DNA from: Pseudomonas lalkuanensis
Lineage (GTDB): Bacteria; Pseudomonadota; Gammaproteobacteria; Pseudomonadales; Pseudomonadaceae
Assembly: GCF_008807375.1 (NCBI RefSeq)
Contig: NZ_CP043311.1
Location: forward strand, 1,530,001-1,594,000
Direction: 5' to 3'
Length of the DNA stretch: 64,000 bases
The notes beneath the pieces are model-generated. The model was not told the DNA's origin, did no database searches, and saw only the letters and a list, made by a program, of their open reading frames with translations. Positions within the stretch are counted from its first letter, which is position 1. Each line of letters starts with the position of its first letter. Positions 25,257 to 35,988 of this stretch are shown in pieces. The position numbers and the translations under genes were made by a program.

Positions 25257-28200
25257 ATGTTCTGGTCGAACAAGAATAAAGTATCCGGCCGCCCGTCCCA
25301 GGCCGAAGTCCGTTCTCCCCTGGCTCTGCCCCTCGAACCTCGCATGATGTTCGACGGTGCCGTCGCCGCCACCGTTGCCGATACCGCGGCGAGCCAGCCC
25401 ACCGACGTTCCTGATGCGCAGGACACCGCTGCGGCCGAGAGTTCGTCCCATGACGGCCTGGCCGCCACACCCACTGGAGGCACCGGCGACCAGCGCCAGG
25501 AAGTGGTGTTCGTCGATAACGGCGTCAAGGACTTCCAGAAGCTGGTTGCGGCCATCAAACCGGGCACCGAAGTGGTGGTTCTGGATAGCAGCAAGGATGG
25601 CCTGCAGCAGATCGCCGACTACCTGGACGGCCGCAGTGGCATCGATGCCATCCATATCATCAGCCATGGCTCGGAAGGGCAGGTGCTGCTCGGTACTTCG
25701 GTGCTGGACATGGGCAGCGTCCAGCTGCGTGCGGACGACCTGGCCGCCATCGGCGATTCACTGAAGTCGGACGGCGATATCCTGATCTACGGCTGCGATG
25801 TGGCCAAGGGTTCCGGCCAGACCCTGATCCAGCAGATCGCCAGCCTCACGGCGGCCGATGTGGCGGCATCCAGCGATGCCACCGGGGAGCTGGTCAAAGG
25901 CGGGGACTGGAATCTCGAAGCAGCGGTGGGCAGCCTTGAAACAGCGTCGCTCTGGCAGGATGCGGCGCCCGGCTATGACAACCTGCTGGCCACTGTTTCA
26001 CTCAATTCGACCTGGCTGGTCAACGGTGCTGATGAATGGAGCTACTCGGACAACCAGACCGCTGGGGACCTTCAAAGCGACGGTACTGGCATCTATTTCT
26101 TCGTCGATACGAATGCCTTCAACACGGCTCCCGTCGAATTCACCATCAGCAGCAGCGGCGGGCCGTTCAATCTTGACAGCATCACCGTCCGACCTTTCAA
26201 CGACAACAACGATTACCAGTTCGAGATCTACCCCACCGGCAACTATGGCGCCAAGGTCACCAGCGTCCTGATTGGCAACCAGGCCAACCAGTCCATCGTC
26301 ATCAACACCAACCTGGCGAACATCACGTCCTTCACCATACGTTTTGTTGATACGGGCGCCTTCCAGGGTTCGCCCGCCAACATGGACTTCCTCAGCTTCA
26401 CGACTTCACCCGCCAATGCCGCGCCGACCCTCGGCAACGTCAATGGCGACAGCGTGGCCTGGGCTGGCATTGGCAGTAGCGTGACGCTGGACGCCGGCGG
26501 CAATGCCACGCTGGCGGACGCTGAATTCGGTGCACTCAACGGCGGTAACGGCAACTGGGCCGGCGCCAGCCTGACCCTGCAGCGTCCCAGCGGCGCGGTG
26601 TCCAGTGATGACTTCGGCTTCAATTCCTCGGCGCTGTTCACCGTCAGCGGCAACAGTGCGAGCGGCAACCTGCAAGCCGGTGGTCAGACCTTTGCGACCT
26701 ACACCAACACCGGCGGTGTGCTGACCATCACCTTCACCAGTAGCAGCGCAATAGCCACCACGGCGCTGGTCAATGACGTGGCGCGGCATATCACTTACCG
26801 CAGCGACACCCCGGCCGGCGATGCTACGGTGCGTTTCACCCTGAGCGACGGCACCTCCAGCGCCACGGCCAATACCACGGTCACCAGCGACACCATCTAC
26901 ATCACCAACACCACCGACACCGCCACGATCGACGCGACTAACGGCGTGAGCTTCAGCGAGGCGGTGGCGATTGCCGCTCAAGACGCCACGGGCAGCCAGA
27001 CGCTGGTTTTCGGCAGCAATTTCAACAGCGCCGTATCGCTGGCCGGTAACCTGGCCATCAACGAAAGCCTGATCCTCAACGCCGATTCGGCCTCGGGCCT
27101 CACCATCAACGGCGGCAACACCATCACCCTGGGCGGCGGCACCACGCTGGGCTTCACCAATTCCACCGGCACCGTCACCATTGCCGCCACGCTTGGCGGC
27201 AGCGGTTCACTGAGCAAGGCCGGCGGCGGCACGCTAGCCCTGAGCAGCGTCAGCAACGAAGCCAACATGTCCGGCGGCATCACGGTCAGTGGCGGTACCT
27301 TGCAGGTGCAGAGCGACGATCACCTGTCCTCCGGCACCCTGACCTTGAATGGCGGCACCCTGACCAACAACGCCACCGCGATGACCATCGACAATGCCAT
27401 CGTGTTGGGCGCGGCCGGCGGCACCTTCAACATCGGCGGAGGCGGTGGCGCCACCACGGTCGTGCTGTCCGGCACGATCTCGGGCAGCGGTAGCCTGACC
27501 AAGAATGGCCAGGCCATCCTGGAACTGAGCGGCAACAACAGCTACACCGGCGCCACCAACGTGACGGGCACCCTGATCGCGAGCCACGCCAACGCGCTTG
27601 GCACTACCGCCGGCTCCACCACGGTCGCCGACGGCTCTACCGTGCGCCTGGCCGGAGCGCTCACCGTAGCCGAGTCCTTCAGTATCACCGGCAGTGGCAA
27701 GACGGTGTCCGCCGTCAACTACGGCGCGCTGCACCTGGTCAGTGGCAGCACGACCGTAAGCGGCACGGTGACGCTGACGGGCGCTGCCGACATCAGCGCG
27801 GCCTCTGGCAGCACACTGACTCTCAGCGGCGCCCTGGATGGGGCGTTCAACTTGAACAAGACCGACTCCGGCACGCTGGTCCTGACCAACAGCGCCAACG
27901 AGGCGGGGCACACCGGCGGCACCACCATCACCGGCGGCACCTTGTCGATCGCCAACGACGACCACCTGGGTTCCGGTCAGGTCACGCTGAACGGCGGCAC
28001 CCTGGGCATCACCAACGCCGCCACGATCGACAACGCGATCGCACTGGCCTCCGCCTCGGCCATTTCCACCAGCGCCAATGCCACTCTCAGCGGCACCCTC
28101 AGCGGCAGCGGCACCCTGACCAAGTCCGGCGCCGGCACGCTGACCCTGTCCGGGAGCAACACCCACAGCGGTGCCGTCAACCTCACCGCCGGCGGCCTGA

Positions 28201-31200
28201 CCCTGACCGGCGGCTCGGCGCTCGGCAACAACAGCTCGGTGACGCAATCGGCCGGCACCACCCTGACCCTGTCCAGCGATGAGACCATCGGCTCCCTGGC
28301 AGGCAGCGGCAGCGTGGTCCTCAACGCACGGTTGACCACGGGCGGCGACAACACCAGCACCACCTATGCCGGTGTGATCTCCGGCTCGGGGTTCGGCATC
28401 ACCAAGCAGGGCAGCGGCACGCTGACGCTGACCGGCAACAACAGCTACACCGGCGCCACCAACGTGTCGGCGGGCGGACTGACGGTCAACCGCGCCGGCG
28501 GCGCGCTGGATGACAACACGTCGGTGACGGTGGCGTCCGGCGCGACCCTGACCGTCGCGGCCGGCGAAACCATCGACGCCTTGTCCGGCGCCGGTACCGT
28601 GGCCCTCGGCACCTCCGCGCTGACGATCGGCATCAATGGCACCAGCAGCACTTTCTCCGGCGCCATCACCGGCTCCGGCACCCTGACGCTGGATGGCGGC
28701 GGCACCTTCACGTTGTCCGGCACCAACAGCGGACAGGGCTGGGGGATGCAGGTGTTGAGCGGCGGCACCGTTTCGATCGCCGGCGACGCCAACCTGGGCA
28801 GCGGAACCCTGCAGCTGAACGACGGCACGCTGTCGGTCACCAGCGCCGGTACCGTCGACAATGCAATCACCCTGGGCGCGAGCGCCGGCAGCGTTTCGGT
28901 GGGCTCCGGCCTGGCCGTCAGCCTGAGTGGCACGATCAGTGGCGGCGGCGCCCTGACCAAGACCGGCAGCGGCACGCTGACCCTGGCGGGAGGCAACAAC
29001 TATTCGGGCACCACCACCGTTTCCGCCGGTACCTTGTCGGTAAACGGCAGCACTGCCAGTGCGACCATCGTGGGCAGCGGCGCCACGCTGGCCGGTAGCG
29101 GCATCCTGGGTGGCAATGTGACGGTCCAGAACGGCGGCACCCTGTCGCCGGGCAACAGCGCCGGCACCCTGACGGTGAACGGCAACCTGGTGATGAGCGC
29201 GGGCAGCACCCTGGCGGTCGAGATCAACGGCACCACGGCCGGTACCCAGTACGACCAGGTGGTGGTCAATGGCACAGTGAACGTTTCCGGCGCCACCTTG
29301 GCCGTAACCCATGGCTACGCGCCCGGCCTCGGCGATGTCTACACCCTGATCGACAACGATCTCAGCGACAGCGTGACCGGCAACTTCAGTGGCCTCGCCG
29401 AAGGCGGCACCCTGACCGCCGGCGGCAACAGTACCGTGCTGACTGCCAGCTACGTCGGCGACACCGGCAACGACTTCACCCTGACGGCACCAACCAACAG
29501 CATTCCGGTGGTGACCGGTCTCGACGGCGACAGCACGCCCTATACCGCCGGCACCACGGTGGTGCTCGACGCTGGCGGCAACGCTGTGGTCAGCGACGCC
29601 GAAGACGACCTGGCGAACTGGAACGGCGGCAGCCTGGTGGTGCAGCGTTATACCGGCGGTAGCGCCGACCCGAGCGCCAACGACCTGTTCGGTTTCGACC
29701 TGAGCAACGCCAACTTCAGCGTCAGCGGCACCGCCTCCAGCGGCGACCTGCAGTTCGCCGGACTCACCTTCGCGACCTACAACTACGTCGGCGGCGTGCT
29801 GACCATCACCTTCACCGGCAGCAGCCTTCCGGCGTCCACCGCGCTGGTGCAGGACGTGGTGCGTAACATCAGCTACAACAACGCCACACCCTACGGCGAC
29901 GCGAACATCCGTTTCGCACTCACCGATAGGCAGGGCTCCACAGTCAACAGTGACGTCACGCTGACCTGCTCGACCATCTACGTCGACCAGAGTAACGACG
30001 ATGCCGGCGGCGACGCGGCCGACGGCTTCAGCCTGCGCGAAGCGCTGGCTCGCGGCGCGGCCCAGGGTGGCGCCGACACGATTCGCGTGGTACTGGCCGA
30101 TAACAGCACCATCACCCTCGGCAGCGGCATCACCAGCGGCGCGGGCGACACCCTCGACCTCGACGGCGCCAACGGCCTGGTCATCACTGGCAGCACCATC
30201 ACGCTGGGCGGCGCCTTCACCGTCAACAACGGCCTGACCGACACCGCCACGATCGCCAGCACGCTGGCCGGCAGCGCCACGCTGACCAAGACTGGCGCCG
30301 GCACACTGACGCTGACCAGTAGCGGAAACGAGGCCGGCTACTCGGGCGCCATCGCGCTCAACGGCGGCACCCTGGCTATCGGCAACGACGACGCCCTCGG
30401 CAGCGGCGCGCTGCAGTTCGACGGCGGCACCTTGGATGTCACCTCCGGCGGCGTCACGGTCGACAACGCGATGGCCTTCGGCAGTGGTGGCGGCACGCTC
30501 AACGCCAACGTCGACTGGACCGCCTCGGGCGTGTTCTCCGGCAATGGCACTCTGAGCAAGACCGGCATCTTCGGCACCCTGGCGCTGAGCGGCACCAGCG
30601 CGCACACCGGCACCACCACGCTGGGCGAGGGCATCCTGGCGGTCGGCAGCGACAGCAACCTCGGCAGCGGCCTGGTGAGCGTCTATGGCGGCACCTTCTC
30701 GGTCACCACCAATGGCCAGACCATCGACAACGCGTTCGACATCACCAGCCGCTCCGGCGCCATCGAACTGGGCTTCGGCATCGAGGCCACGCTGTCGGGC
30801 CTGATCACCGGCAGCGGCGACTTCTTCAAGAGCGGCAGCGGCACGCTCAACCTGACCAACACCGGCAACAGCGCCAGCAGTTGGACCTTCGGCCAGGTCA
30901 ACGGCAAGACGGTGGTCACCTCGGCCGACCAGATCGGTGGCGGCATCCTCAAGCTTGCCGGCGGCACGCTGGCGGTCAATGCCAACAGCACCTTCACGCT
31001 CAACCGGGTGACCCAGGTGATCAGCACGGTCGCGCTCGATGCCACCGGCAGCGGCACCGGCGTGGTGATCAGCCTCGGCGGCGCGATGAGCGGCAGCGGC
31101 GCGTTCAGCCTCAATGCCGGCGACAGCCAGATCTACCTGAGCAACGCCAGCAACCTGACCGGCCCGCTCACGCTGTCCTCAAGCGGCGGCACCGGCCTGG

Positions 31201-34200
31201 TGGCGGCGATCGGCACCGGCACCCTGGGCAGTGGCACGATCAACCTGACCGCGGGCTCCACGCTCGGCGTGGCCGGCAGCAGCCGTACCTTCAGCAACGA
31301 CATCGTGCTGCAGGGCGACGCCACGCTGCGCACCGGATCCCCGGCAACGGGCGCCGACAACATCACCTTCAGCGGCGTCATCAGCGAAAGCGGCGGCGCG
31401 CGCAACCTGACGGTGAACGCCTACTCGGTGGCCGGCAACCACACCGACGTGGTCCTGGCTGGCAACAACACCTACACCGGTACGACCACGCTGGTCAGCG
31501 GCACCCTGAAGGTGGCGTCCGACGCCAACCTCGGCGGCGGCGACCTGGTGCTTGCCGGCGGCACGCTGGCCATCGGCGGCGCTACCACCATCGACAACAA
31601 CGTGAACGTGTCGGGCGGGGCGACCATCCAGACCGATGCGGCGACGACCCTGTCCGGCGTGATTTCCGGCGGCGCCACCCTGACCAAGAGTGGTAGCGAG
31701 ACCCTGACGCTGACCGGCACCGAGAACCACAGCGGCACCACCCATGTTTCCGCCGGTACCCTGGTGGTCAACGGCAGCACGGCTGGCGCTACCACAGTGG
31801 GCAGCGGTGCGACCCTGGCCGGTATCGGTACGTTGGGCGGTGCGGTGACGGTGCAAAGCGGCGGTACGCTTGCTCCGGGAGGCAGTGCGGCGGGTGTCCT
31901 CACCATCAATGGCCCCCTCAACATGGCGGCTGGCAGCACCCTTGCGCTGCAGATCAATGGCCTGGTCGCGGGCTCGGGCCATGACCAGATCGTGGTGAAC
32001 GGAGCGGTGGACGTGAGCGGTGCCACCCTGGCCGTCACCCACGGCTACGCGCCGGGGGAGGGCGATTCCTACACCATCATCGACAACGATCTCGCCGATG
32101 GCGTGACCGGCAACTTCAGTGGTCTCCCCGAAGACGGCAACCAGGCCTCGGCCGGCAACGGCACCGTACTGACTGCCAGCTACATCGGCGGCACTGGCAA
32201 TGACGTCACCCTGACCGCACCCATCTTCCCGAGGGTGACCGGTGTGACGTCCAGCAACGGCAATGGCCAGTACGGCATCGGCGATGTCATCACCATCACG
32301 GTGACCTTCGACGCCAATGTCAACGTGACCGGCATCCCCCAACTGCTGCTGGAGACCGGTGTCACCGATCGGACCCTCGACTACGTTTCCGGTTCGGGCA
32401 GCAATACCCTGACCTTCAGCTACACGGTGCAGGCGGGTGACGTTGCGGCCGATCTCGACTATGCCACCACCACGGCGCTGACCCTCAACGGCGGCACTAT
32501 CAAGGGCGCTGCCAGCCAGGATGCCATCCTCACCCTGGCTGCCCCCGGCGCTGCCGGTTCCCTGGGGGCCAACAAGGCCCTGGTGGTCGACGGCGTGCGG
32601 CCGTCCGCCAGCATTGCGCTCAGCGACAGCAACTTGAAGGCGGGCGAAACCGCCACGGTGACCATCACCTTCGACGAGGCGGTGAGCGGCCTGGATATCG
32701 CCGACTTCACTGTGGCCAATGGCACCCTGAGCAATCTCAGCTCCAGCGACGGCGGCCTCACCTGGACCGCGACCCTGACCCCAACGGCCAACAGCGTGAG
32801 CACGGGCAACCTGATCACCCTGGACGCCACCGGCTACACCGACGCGGCGGGAAATACCGGGGCGAGCACCACCACCTCCAACGCTTACGTCATCGACACC
32901 CAGCGCCCGACCGCCACCATCACGGTTGCGGACAGCGCGTTGGCGGCGGGTGAGTCCACCACTGTCACCATCACCTTCAGCGAGGCAGTCACCGGCCTGA
33001 CCAACGCCGACTTCACGGTGGCCAATGGTGTGCTGAGCGGCCTTAGCTCCAGCGACGGCGGTATCACCTGGACGGCCACCCTGACGCCGACATCGGGTCA
33101 TACCAGCACCGGTAATCTGATCACGCTGGACAACACCGGTGTGCAGGACGCGGCGGGCAACACCGGGCTGAACACCACCGCCTCCAACGCCTACGCCATC
33201 GACAGCGCGCGCCCGACCGCCACCATCACGGTCGCGGACACCGCCCTGGCAGTCGGCGAGACCAGCACCGTCACCATCACCTTCAGCGAGGCGGTGAGCG
33301 GCCTGGATATCGCCGACTTCTCGGTGGCCAATGGCACCCTGAGCAATCTCAGCTCCAGCGACGGTGGCCTCACCTGGACCGCGATCCTGACCCCAACGGC
33401 CAACAGTGTGAGCACGGGCAACCTGATCACCCTGGACGCCACCGGCTACACCGACGCGGCGGGCAACACCGGGGCGAGCACCACCACCTCCAACGCCTAC
33501 GCCATCGACACCCAGCGCCCGACCGCCACCATCACGGTTGCGGACAGCGCGTTGGCGGTGGGTGAGACCACCACTGTCACCATCACCTTCAGCGAGGCAG
33601 TCACCGGCCTGACCAACGCCGACTTCACGGTGGCCAATGGCGTGCTGAGCAACCTCAGCAGCAGTGACGGCGGTATCACCTGGACGGCCACCCTGACGCC
33701 GACATCGGGTCATACCAGCACCGGTAATCTGATCACGCTGGACAACACCGGTGTGCAGGACGCGGCGGGCAACACTGGGGCGAGCACCACCACCTCCAAC
33801 ACCTACGCCATCGACACCCAGCGCCCGACCGCCACCATCACGGTTGCGGACAGCGCGCTGGCGGCGGGTGAGACCACCACTGTCACCATCACCTTCAGCG
33901 AGGCAGTCACCGGCCTGACCAACGCCGACTTCACGGTGGCCAATGGTGTGCTGAGCGGCCTTAGCTCCAGCGACGGCGGTATCACCTGGACGGCCACCCT
34001 GACGCCGACATCGGGTCATACCAGCACCGGTAATCTGATCACGCTGGACAACACCGGTGTGCAGGACGCGGCGGGCAATACCGGGGCGAGCACCACCACC
34101 TCCAACACCTACGCCATCGACACCCAGCGCCCGACCGCCACCATCACGGTCGCGGACACCGCCCTGGCAGTCGGCGAGACCAGCACCGTCACCATCACCT

Positions 34201-35936
34201 TCAGCGAGGCGGTGAGCGGCCTGGATATCGCCGACTTCACGGTGGCCAATGGCACCCTGAGCAATCTCAGCTCCAGCGACGGTGGCCTCACCTGGACCGC
34301 GATCCTGATCCCAACGGCCAACAGCGTGAGCACGGGCAACCTGATCACCCTGGACGCCACCGGCTACACCGACGCGGCGGGCAACACCGGGGCGAGCACC
34401 ACCACCTCCAACGCCTACGCCATCGACACCCAGCGCCCGACCGCCACCATCACGGTTGCGGACAGCGCGTTGGCGGCGGGTGAGACCACCACTGTCACCA
34501 TCACTTTCAGCGAGGCAGTCACCGGCCTGACCAACGCCGACTTCACGGTGGCCAATGGCGTGCTGAGCAACCTCAGCAGCAGTGACGGCGGTATCACCTG
34601 GACGGCCACCCTGACGCCGACATCGGGTCATACCAGCACCGGTAATCTGATCACGCTGGACAACACCGGTGTGCAGGACGCGGCGGGCAACACCGGGCTG
34701 AACACCACCGCCTCCAACGCCTACGCCATCGACAACCAGCGCCCGACCGTGGCGAGCGTCAGCGTGCCGGTCGGCGTGCACTACAACGCCGGCGATACCC
34801 TGACCTTCGTGGTCAATGCCAGCGAAGCGGTGATCGTCAACGGCACACCGCGCCTGGCCATTGATATGGGCGGCACCACGGTGTTCGCCGATTACGTGGC
34901 GGGTTCCGGCAGCAGCACGCTGGTATTCCAGTACACGATCCGGGCGGGCGACAACGACGCCGATGGCATCGCGGTCACCGGCCTGGTGGCCAACGGAGCG
35001 ACCGTGCGTGATGCCATCGGCAATGCGATGAACCTGACGCTGAATGGCGTCGGCGACACCAGCGGCCTGATAGTCGACACCACGGCTCCGGGCGCCAGTG
35101 CGACGGTCGCGCCGCTCGCCACTCCGGGCAGCGTGCAGTACACCGTGACCTTCGACGAGAACGTCAGCGGCGTCGACCTCAGTGACTTCCACCTGGTCAC
35201 CACCGGCAACGTCACCGGTACCTTGCAATCGCTGGTGCAGGTCGATAGCCGTACCTTCCTGGTCACCGTCAGCAACGTCGCGGGCGCCGGTACCCTCAGC
35301 CTCGCGCTGAACGCCACCGGCACGCTGATCACCGATAACGCCGGCAACGCCATGCTCAGCGGGCTTTCGGCGCCGACCTACAGCGTGCCGCAGAGCGATG
35401 GCGATCCGGAGTTCCGCGCCAATCCGCCGGTCATCGTGCCGCCGCAGCCGACGGTGCCGTTCGATCCCGTGCAGCCCAACGTGCCGCCGCCACCCTTCAC
35501 CTCGCCGCTCATTCCGCCGCCGCTGTTCGAGCAGCCGACCCTGGGCAGCGGCATCCCGACCCTGGGCAATATCTTCATCAACCAGGGAGCCCTGGCGCCC
35601 AGCTTCATTGCCCAGGTATTCGCCAGCAGCGATAGCTTCGGCGACGGTTCGGGCAGGGGCTTCCTCGGCTTTGGTGGTGGTGATGCCAATGTGTTCGGCA
35701 GCAGCAGCCTGTCCGGCTTCTTCAACAAGGAGGTACCGCAGGACGGCGAGGAGATGAAGCTGTTCGACGGCAAGCAATGGCGTGGCGCCGGGGAGGGCGG
35801 CCAGGGCATTCGTGGCGGCTCTGGCGCGCCGACGCTGACGCAGCAGCTGCACGACATGCAGGAACGGGAGCATCGCCAGGTCCGCGACCTGGCCATGGCA
35901 CTGGGACAGATCCAGGCGGATCGCCCGCAGGCTTGA
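25257..35936 (+). CDS. Giant LEPR-motif, DUF4347 repeat-rich surface protein
   Basis: The 3559-residue protein starts at ATG 25257 after a GGGAG site. Near the N-terminus is LEPRMMFDGA (residues 26-35), the LEPR-XLL-type motif of very long bacterial proteins; no hydrophobic Sec signal is present. A DUF4347 domain covers about 80-245. Two related large modules (about 385-1415 and 1415-2320) contain autotransporter-type beta-strand repeats (GSGTLTLSG patterns). Seven exact 102-residue Ig-like repeats fill 2448-3161, then two more Ig-like units, a Pro-rich stretch and a C-terminal tail without RTX repeats. It is probably an exported adhesin or biofilm protein. Confidence 0.85.
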   Translation: MFWSNKNKVSGRPSQAEVRSPLALPLEPRMMFDGAVAATVADTAASQPTDVPDAQDTAAAESSSHDGLAATPTGGTGDQRQEVVFVDNGVKDFQKLVAAIKPGTEVVVLDSSKDGLQQIADYLDGRSGIDAIHIISHGSEGQVLLGTSVLDMGSVQLRADDLAAIGDSLKSDGDILIYGCDVAKGSGQTLIQQIASLTAADVAASSDATGELVKGGDWNLEAAVGSLETASLWQDAAPGYDNLLATVSLNSTWLVNGADEWSYSDNQTAGDLQSDGTGIYFFVDTNAFNTAPVEFTISSSGGPFNLDSITVRPFNDNNDYQFEIYPTGNYGAKVTSVLIGNQANQSIVINTNLANITSFTIRFVDTGAFQGSPANMDFLSFTTSPANAAPTLGNVNGDSVAWAGIGSSVTLDAGGNATLADAEFGALNGGNGNWAGASLTLQRPSGAVSSDDFGFNSSALFTVSGNSASGNLQAGGQTFATYTNTGGVLTITFTSSSAIATTALVNDVARHITYRSDTPAGDATVRFTLSDGTSSATANTTVTSDTIYITNTTDTATIDATNGVSFSEAVAIAAQDATGSQTLVFGSNFNSAVSLAGNLAINESLILNADSASGLTINGGNTITLGGGTTLGFTNSTGTVTIAATLGGSGSLSKAGGGTLALSSVSNEANMSGGITVSGGTLQVQSDDHLSSGTLTLNGGTLTNNATAMTIDNAIVLGAAGGTFNIGGGGGATTVVLSGTISGSGSLTKNGQAILELSGNNSYTGATNVTGTLIASHANALGTTAGSTTVADGSTVRLAGALTVAESFSITGSGKTVSAVNYGALHLVSGSTTVSGTVTLTGAADISAASGSTLTLSGALDGAFNLNKTDSGTLVLTNSANEAGHTGGTTITGGTLSIANDDHLGSGQVTLNGGTLGITNAATIDNAIALASASAISTSANATLSGTLSGSGTLTKSGAGTLTLSGSNTHSGAVNLTAGGLTLTGGSALGNNSSVTQSAGTTLTLSSDETIGSLAGSGSVVLNARLTTGGDNTSTTYAGVISGSGFGITKQGSGTLTLTGNNSYTGATNVSAGGLTVNRAGGALDDNTSVTVASGATLTVAAGETIDALSGAGTVALGTSALTIGINGTSSTFSGAITGSGTLTLDGGGTFTLSGTNSGQGWGMQVLSGGTVSIAGDANLGSGTLQLNDGTLSVTSAGTVDNAITLGASAGSVSVGSGLAVSLSGTISGGGALTKTGSGTLTLAGGNNYSGTTTVSAGTLSVNGSTASATIVGSGATLAGSGILGGNVTVQNGGTLSPGNSAGTLTVNGNLVMSAGSTLAVEINGTTAGTQYDQVVVNGTVNVSGATLAVTHGYAPGLGDVYTLIDNDLSDSVTGNFSGLAEGGTLTAGGNSTVLTASYVGDTGNDFTLTAPTNSIPVVTGLDGDSTPYTAGTTVVLDAGGNAVVSDAEDDLANWNGGSLVVQRYTGGSADPSANDLFGFDLSNANFSVSGTASSGDLQFAGLTFATYNYVGGVLTITFTGSSLPASTALVQDVVRNISYNNATPYGDANIRFALTDRQGSTVNSDVTLTCSTIYVDQSNDDAGGDAADGFSLREALARGAAQGGADTIRVVLADNSTITLGSGITSGAGDTLDLDGANGLVITGSTITLGGAFTVNNGLTDTATIASTLAGSATLTKTGAGTLTLTSSGNEAGYSGAIALNGGTLAIGNDDALGSGALQFDGGTLDVTSGGVTVDNAMAFGSGGGTLNANVDWTASGVFSGNGTLSKTGIFGTLALSGTSAHTGTTTLGEGILAVGSDSNLGSGLVSVYGGTFSVTTNGQTIDNAFDITSRSGAIELGFGIEATLSGLITGSGDFFKSGSGTLNLTNTGNSASSWTFGQVNGKTVVTSADQIGGGILKLAGGTLAVNANSTFTLNRVTQVISTVALDATGSGTGVVISLGGAMSGSGAFSLNAGDSQIYLSNASNLTGPLTLSSSGGTGLVAAIGTGTLGSGTINLTAGSTLGVAGSSRTFSNDIVLQGDATLRTGSPATGADNITFSGVISESGGARNLTVNAYSVAGNHTDVVLAGNNTYTGTTTLVSGTLKVASDANLGGGDLVLAGGTLAIGGATTIDNNVNVSGGATIQTDAATTLSGVISGGATLTKSGSETLTLTGTENHSGTTHVSAGTLVVNGSTAGATTVGSGATLAGIGTLGGAVTVQSGGTLAPGGSAAGVLTINGPLNMAAGSTLALQINGLVAGSGHDQIVVNGAVDVSGATLAVTHGYAPGEGDSYTIIDNDLADGVTGNFSGLPEDGNQASAGNGTVLTASYIGGTGNDVTLTAPIFPRVTGVTSSNGNGQYGIGDVITITVTFDANVNVTGIPQLLLETGVTDRTLDYVSGSGSNTLTFSYTVQAGDVAADLDYATTTALTLNGGTIKGAASQDAILTLAAPGAAGSLGANKALVVDGVRPSASIALSDSNLKAGETATVTITFDEAVSGLDIADFTVANGTLSNLSSSDGGLTWTATLTPTANSVSTGNLITLDATGYTDAAGNTGASTTTSNAYVIDTQRPTATITVADSALAAGESTTVTITFSEAVTGLTNADFTVANGVLSGLSSSDGGITWTATLTPTSGHTSTGNLITLDNTGVQDAAGNTGLNTTASNAYAIDSARPTATITVADTALAVGETSTVTITFSEAVSGLDIADFSVANGTLSNLSSSDGGLTWTAILTPTANSVSTGNLITLDATGYTDAAGNTGASTTTSNAYAIDTQRPTATITVADSALAVGETTTVTITFSEAVTGLTNADFTVANGVLSNLSSSDGGITWTATLTPTSGHTSTGNLITLDNTGVQDAAGNTGASTTTSNTYAIDTQRPTATITVADSALAAGETTTVTITFSEAVTGLTNADFTVANGVLSGLSSSDGGITWTATLTPTSGHTSTGNLITLDNTGVQDAAGNTGASTTTSNTYAIDTQRPTATITVADTALAVGETSTVTITFSEAVSGLDIADFTVANGTLSNLSSSDGGLTWTAILIPTANSVSTGNLITLDATGYTDAAGNTGASTTTSNAYAIDTQRPTATITVADSALAAGETTTVTITFSEAVTGLTNADFTVANGVLSNLSSSDGGITWTATLTPTSGHTSTGNLITLDNTGVQDAAGNTGLNTTASNAYAIDNQRPTVASVSVPVGVHYNAGDTLTFVVNASEAVIVNGTPRLAIDMGGTTVFADYVAGSGSSTLVFQYTIRAGDNDADGIAVTGLVANGATVRDAIGNAMNLTLNGVGDTSGLIVDTTAPGASATVAPLATPGSVQYTVTFDENVSGVDLSDFHLVTTGNVTGTLQSLVQVDSRTFLVTVSNVAGAGTLSLALNATGTLITDNAGNAMLSGLSAPTYSVPQSDGDPEFRANPPVIVPPQPTVPFDPVQPNVPPPPFTSPLIPPPLFEQPTLGSGIPTLGNIFINQGALAPSFIAQVFASSDSFGDGSGRGFLGFGGGDANVFGSSSLSGFFNKEVPQDGEEMKLFDGKQWRGAGEGGQGIRGGSGAPTLTQQLHDMQEREHRQVRDLAMALGQIQADRPQA
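26411..32220 (+). repeat. Two related large modules within the giant gene
   Basis: The segment 26411-29500 and the segment 29501-32220 share the same order. Each has a beta-sandwich opening (VVLDAGGNA, FATYNYVGGVLTITFTGSS), a block of autotransporter-type strand repeats, and a closing domain with VSGATLAVTHGYAPG and TVLTASY. The closing domains are close copies at the protein level. The arrangement indicates an old internal duplication, with divergence stronger than in the 306-bp repeats. Confidence 0.7.
32598..34739 (+). repeat. Seven exact-length 306-bp tandem repeats encoding Ig-like domains
   Basis: Units start at 32598, 32904, 33210, 33516, 33822, 34128 and 34434, each 306 bp (102 codons), with very high identity. 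Two types alternate. Type A (units 1, 3 and 6) has SGLDIADF and ANSVSTGNLITLDATGYTD; type B (units 2, 4, 5 and 7) has TGLTNADF and GHTSTGNLITLDNTGVQD. Each unit begins with RPTATITVAD or similar. Copy number is likely to vary by recombination. Confidence 0.92.
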
Positions 35937-35988
35937 ACAACAACGAATTAGAGATCTGTAAGTGCCGTGTCTAGGGGGCGGCCCAAGG

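Noticed and set aside
27234..30605. Long open frame of 1123 codons on the minus strand inside the giant gene
   Set aside because: It is the mirror of GC-rich repeats on the plus strand. Its translation is low-complexity with no domain, and it lacks a ribosome site.
25257..35936. Classical RTX adhesin of Type 1 secretion
   Set aside because: No GGxGxDxxx nonapeptides and no LapB/LapC/LapD/LapG-type genes are present.
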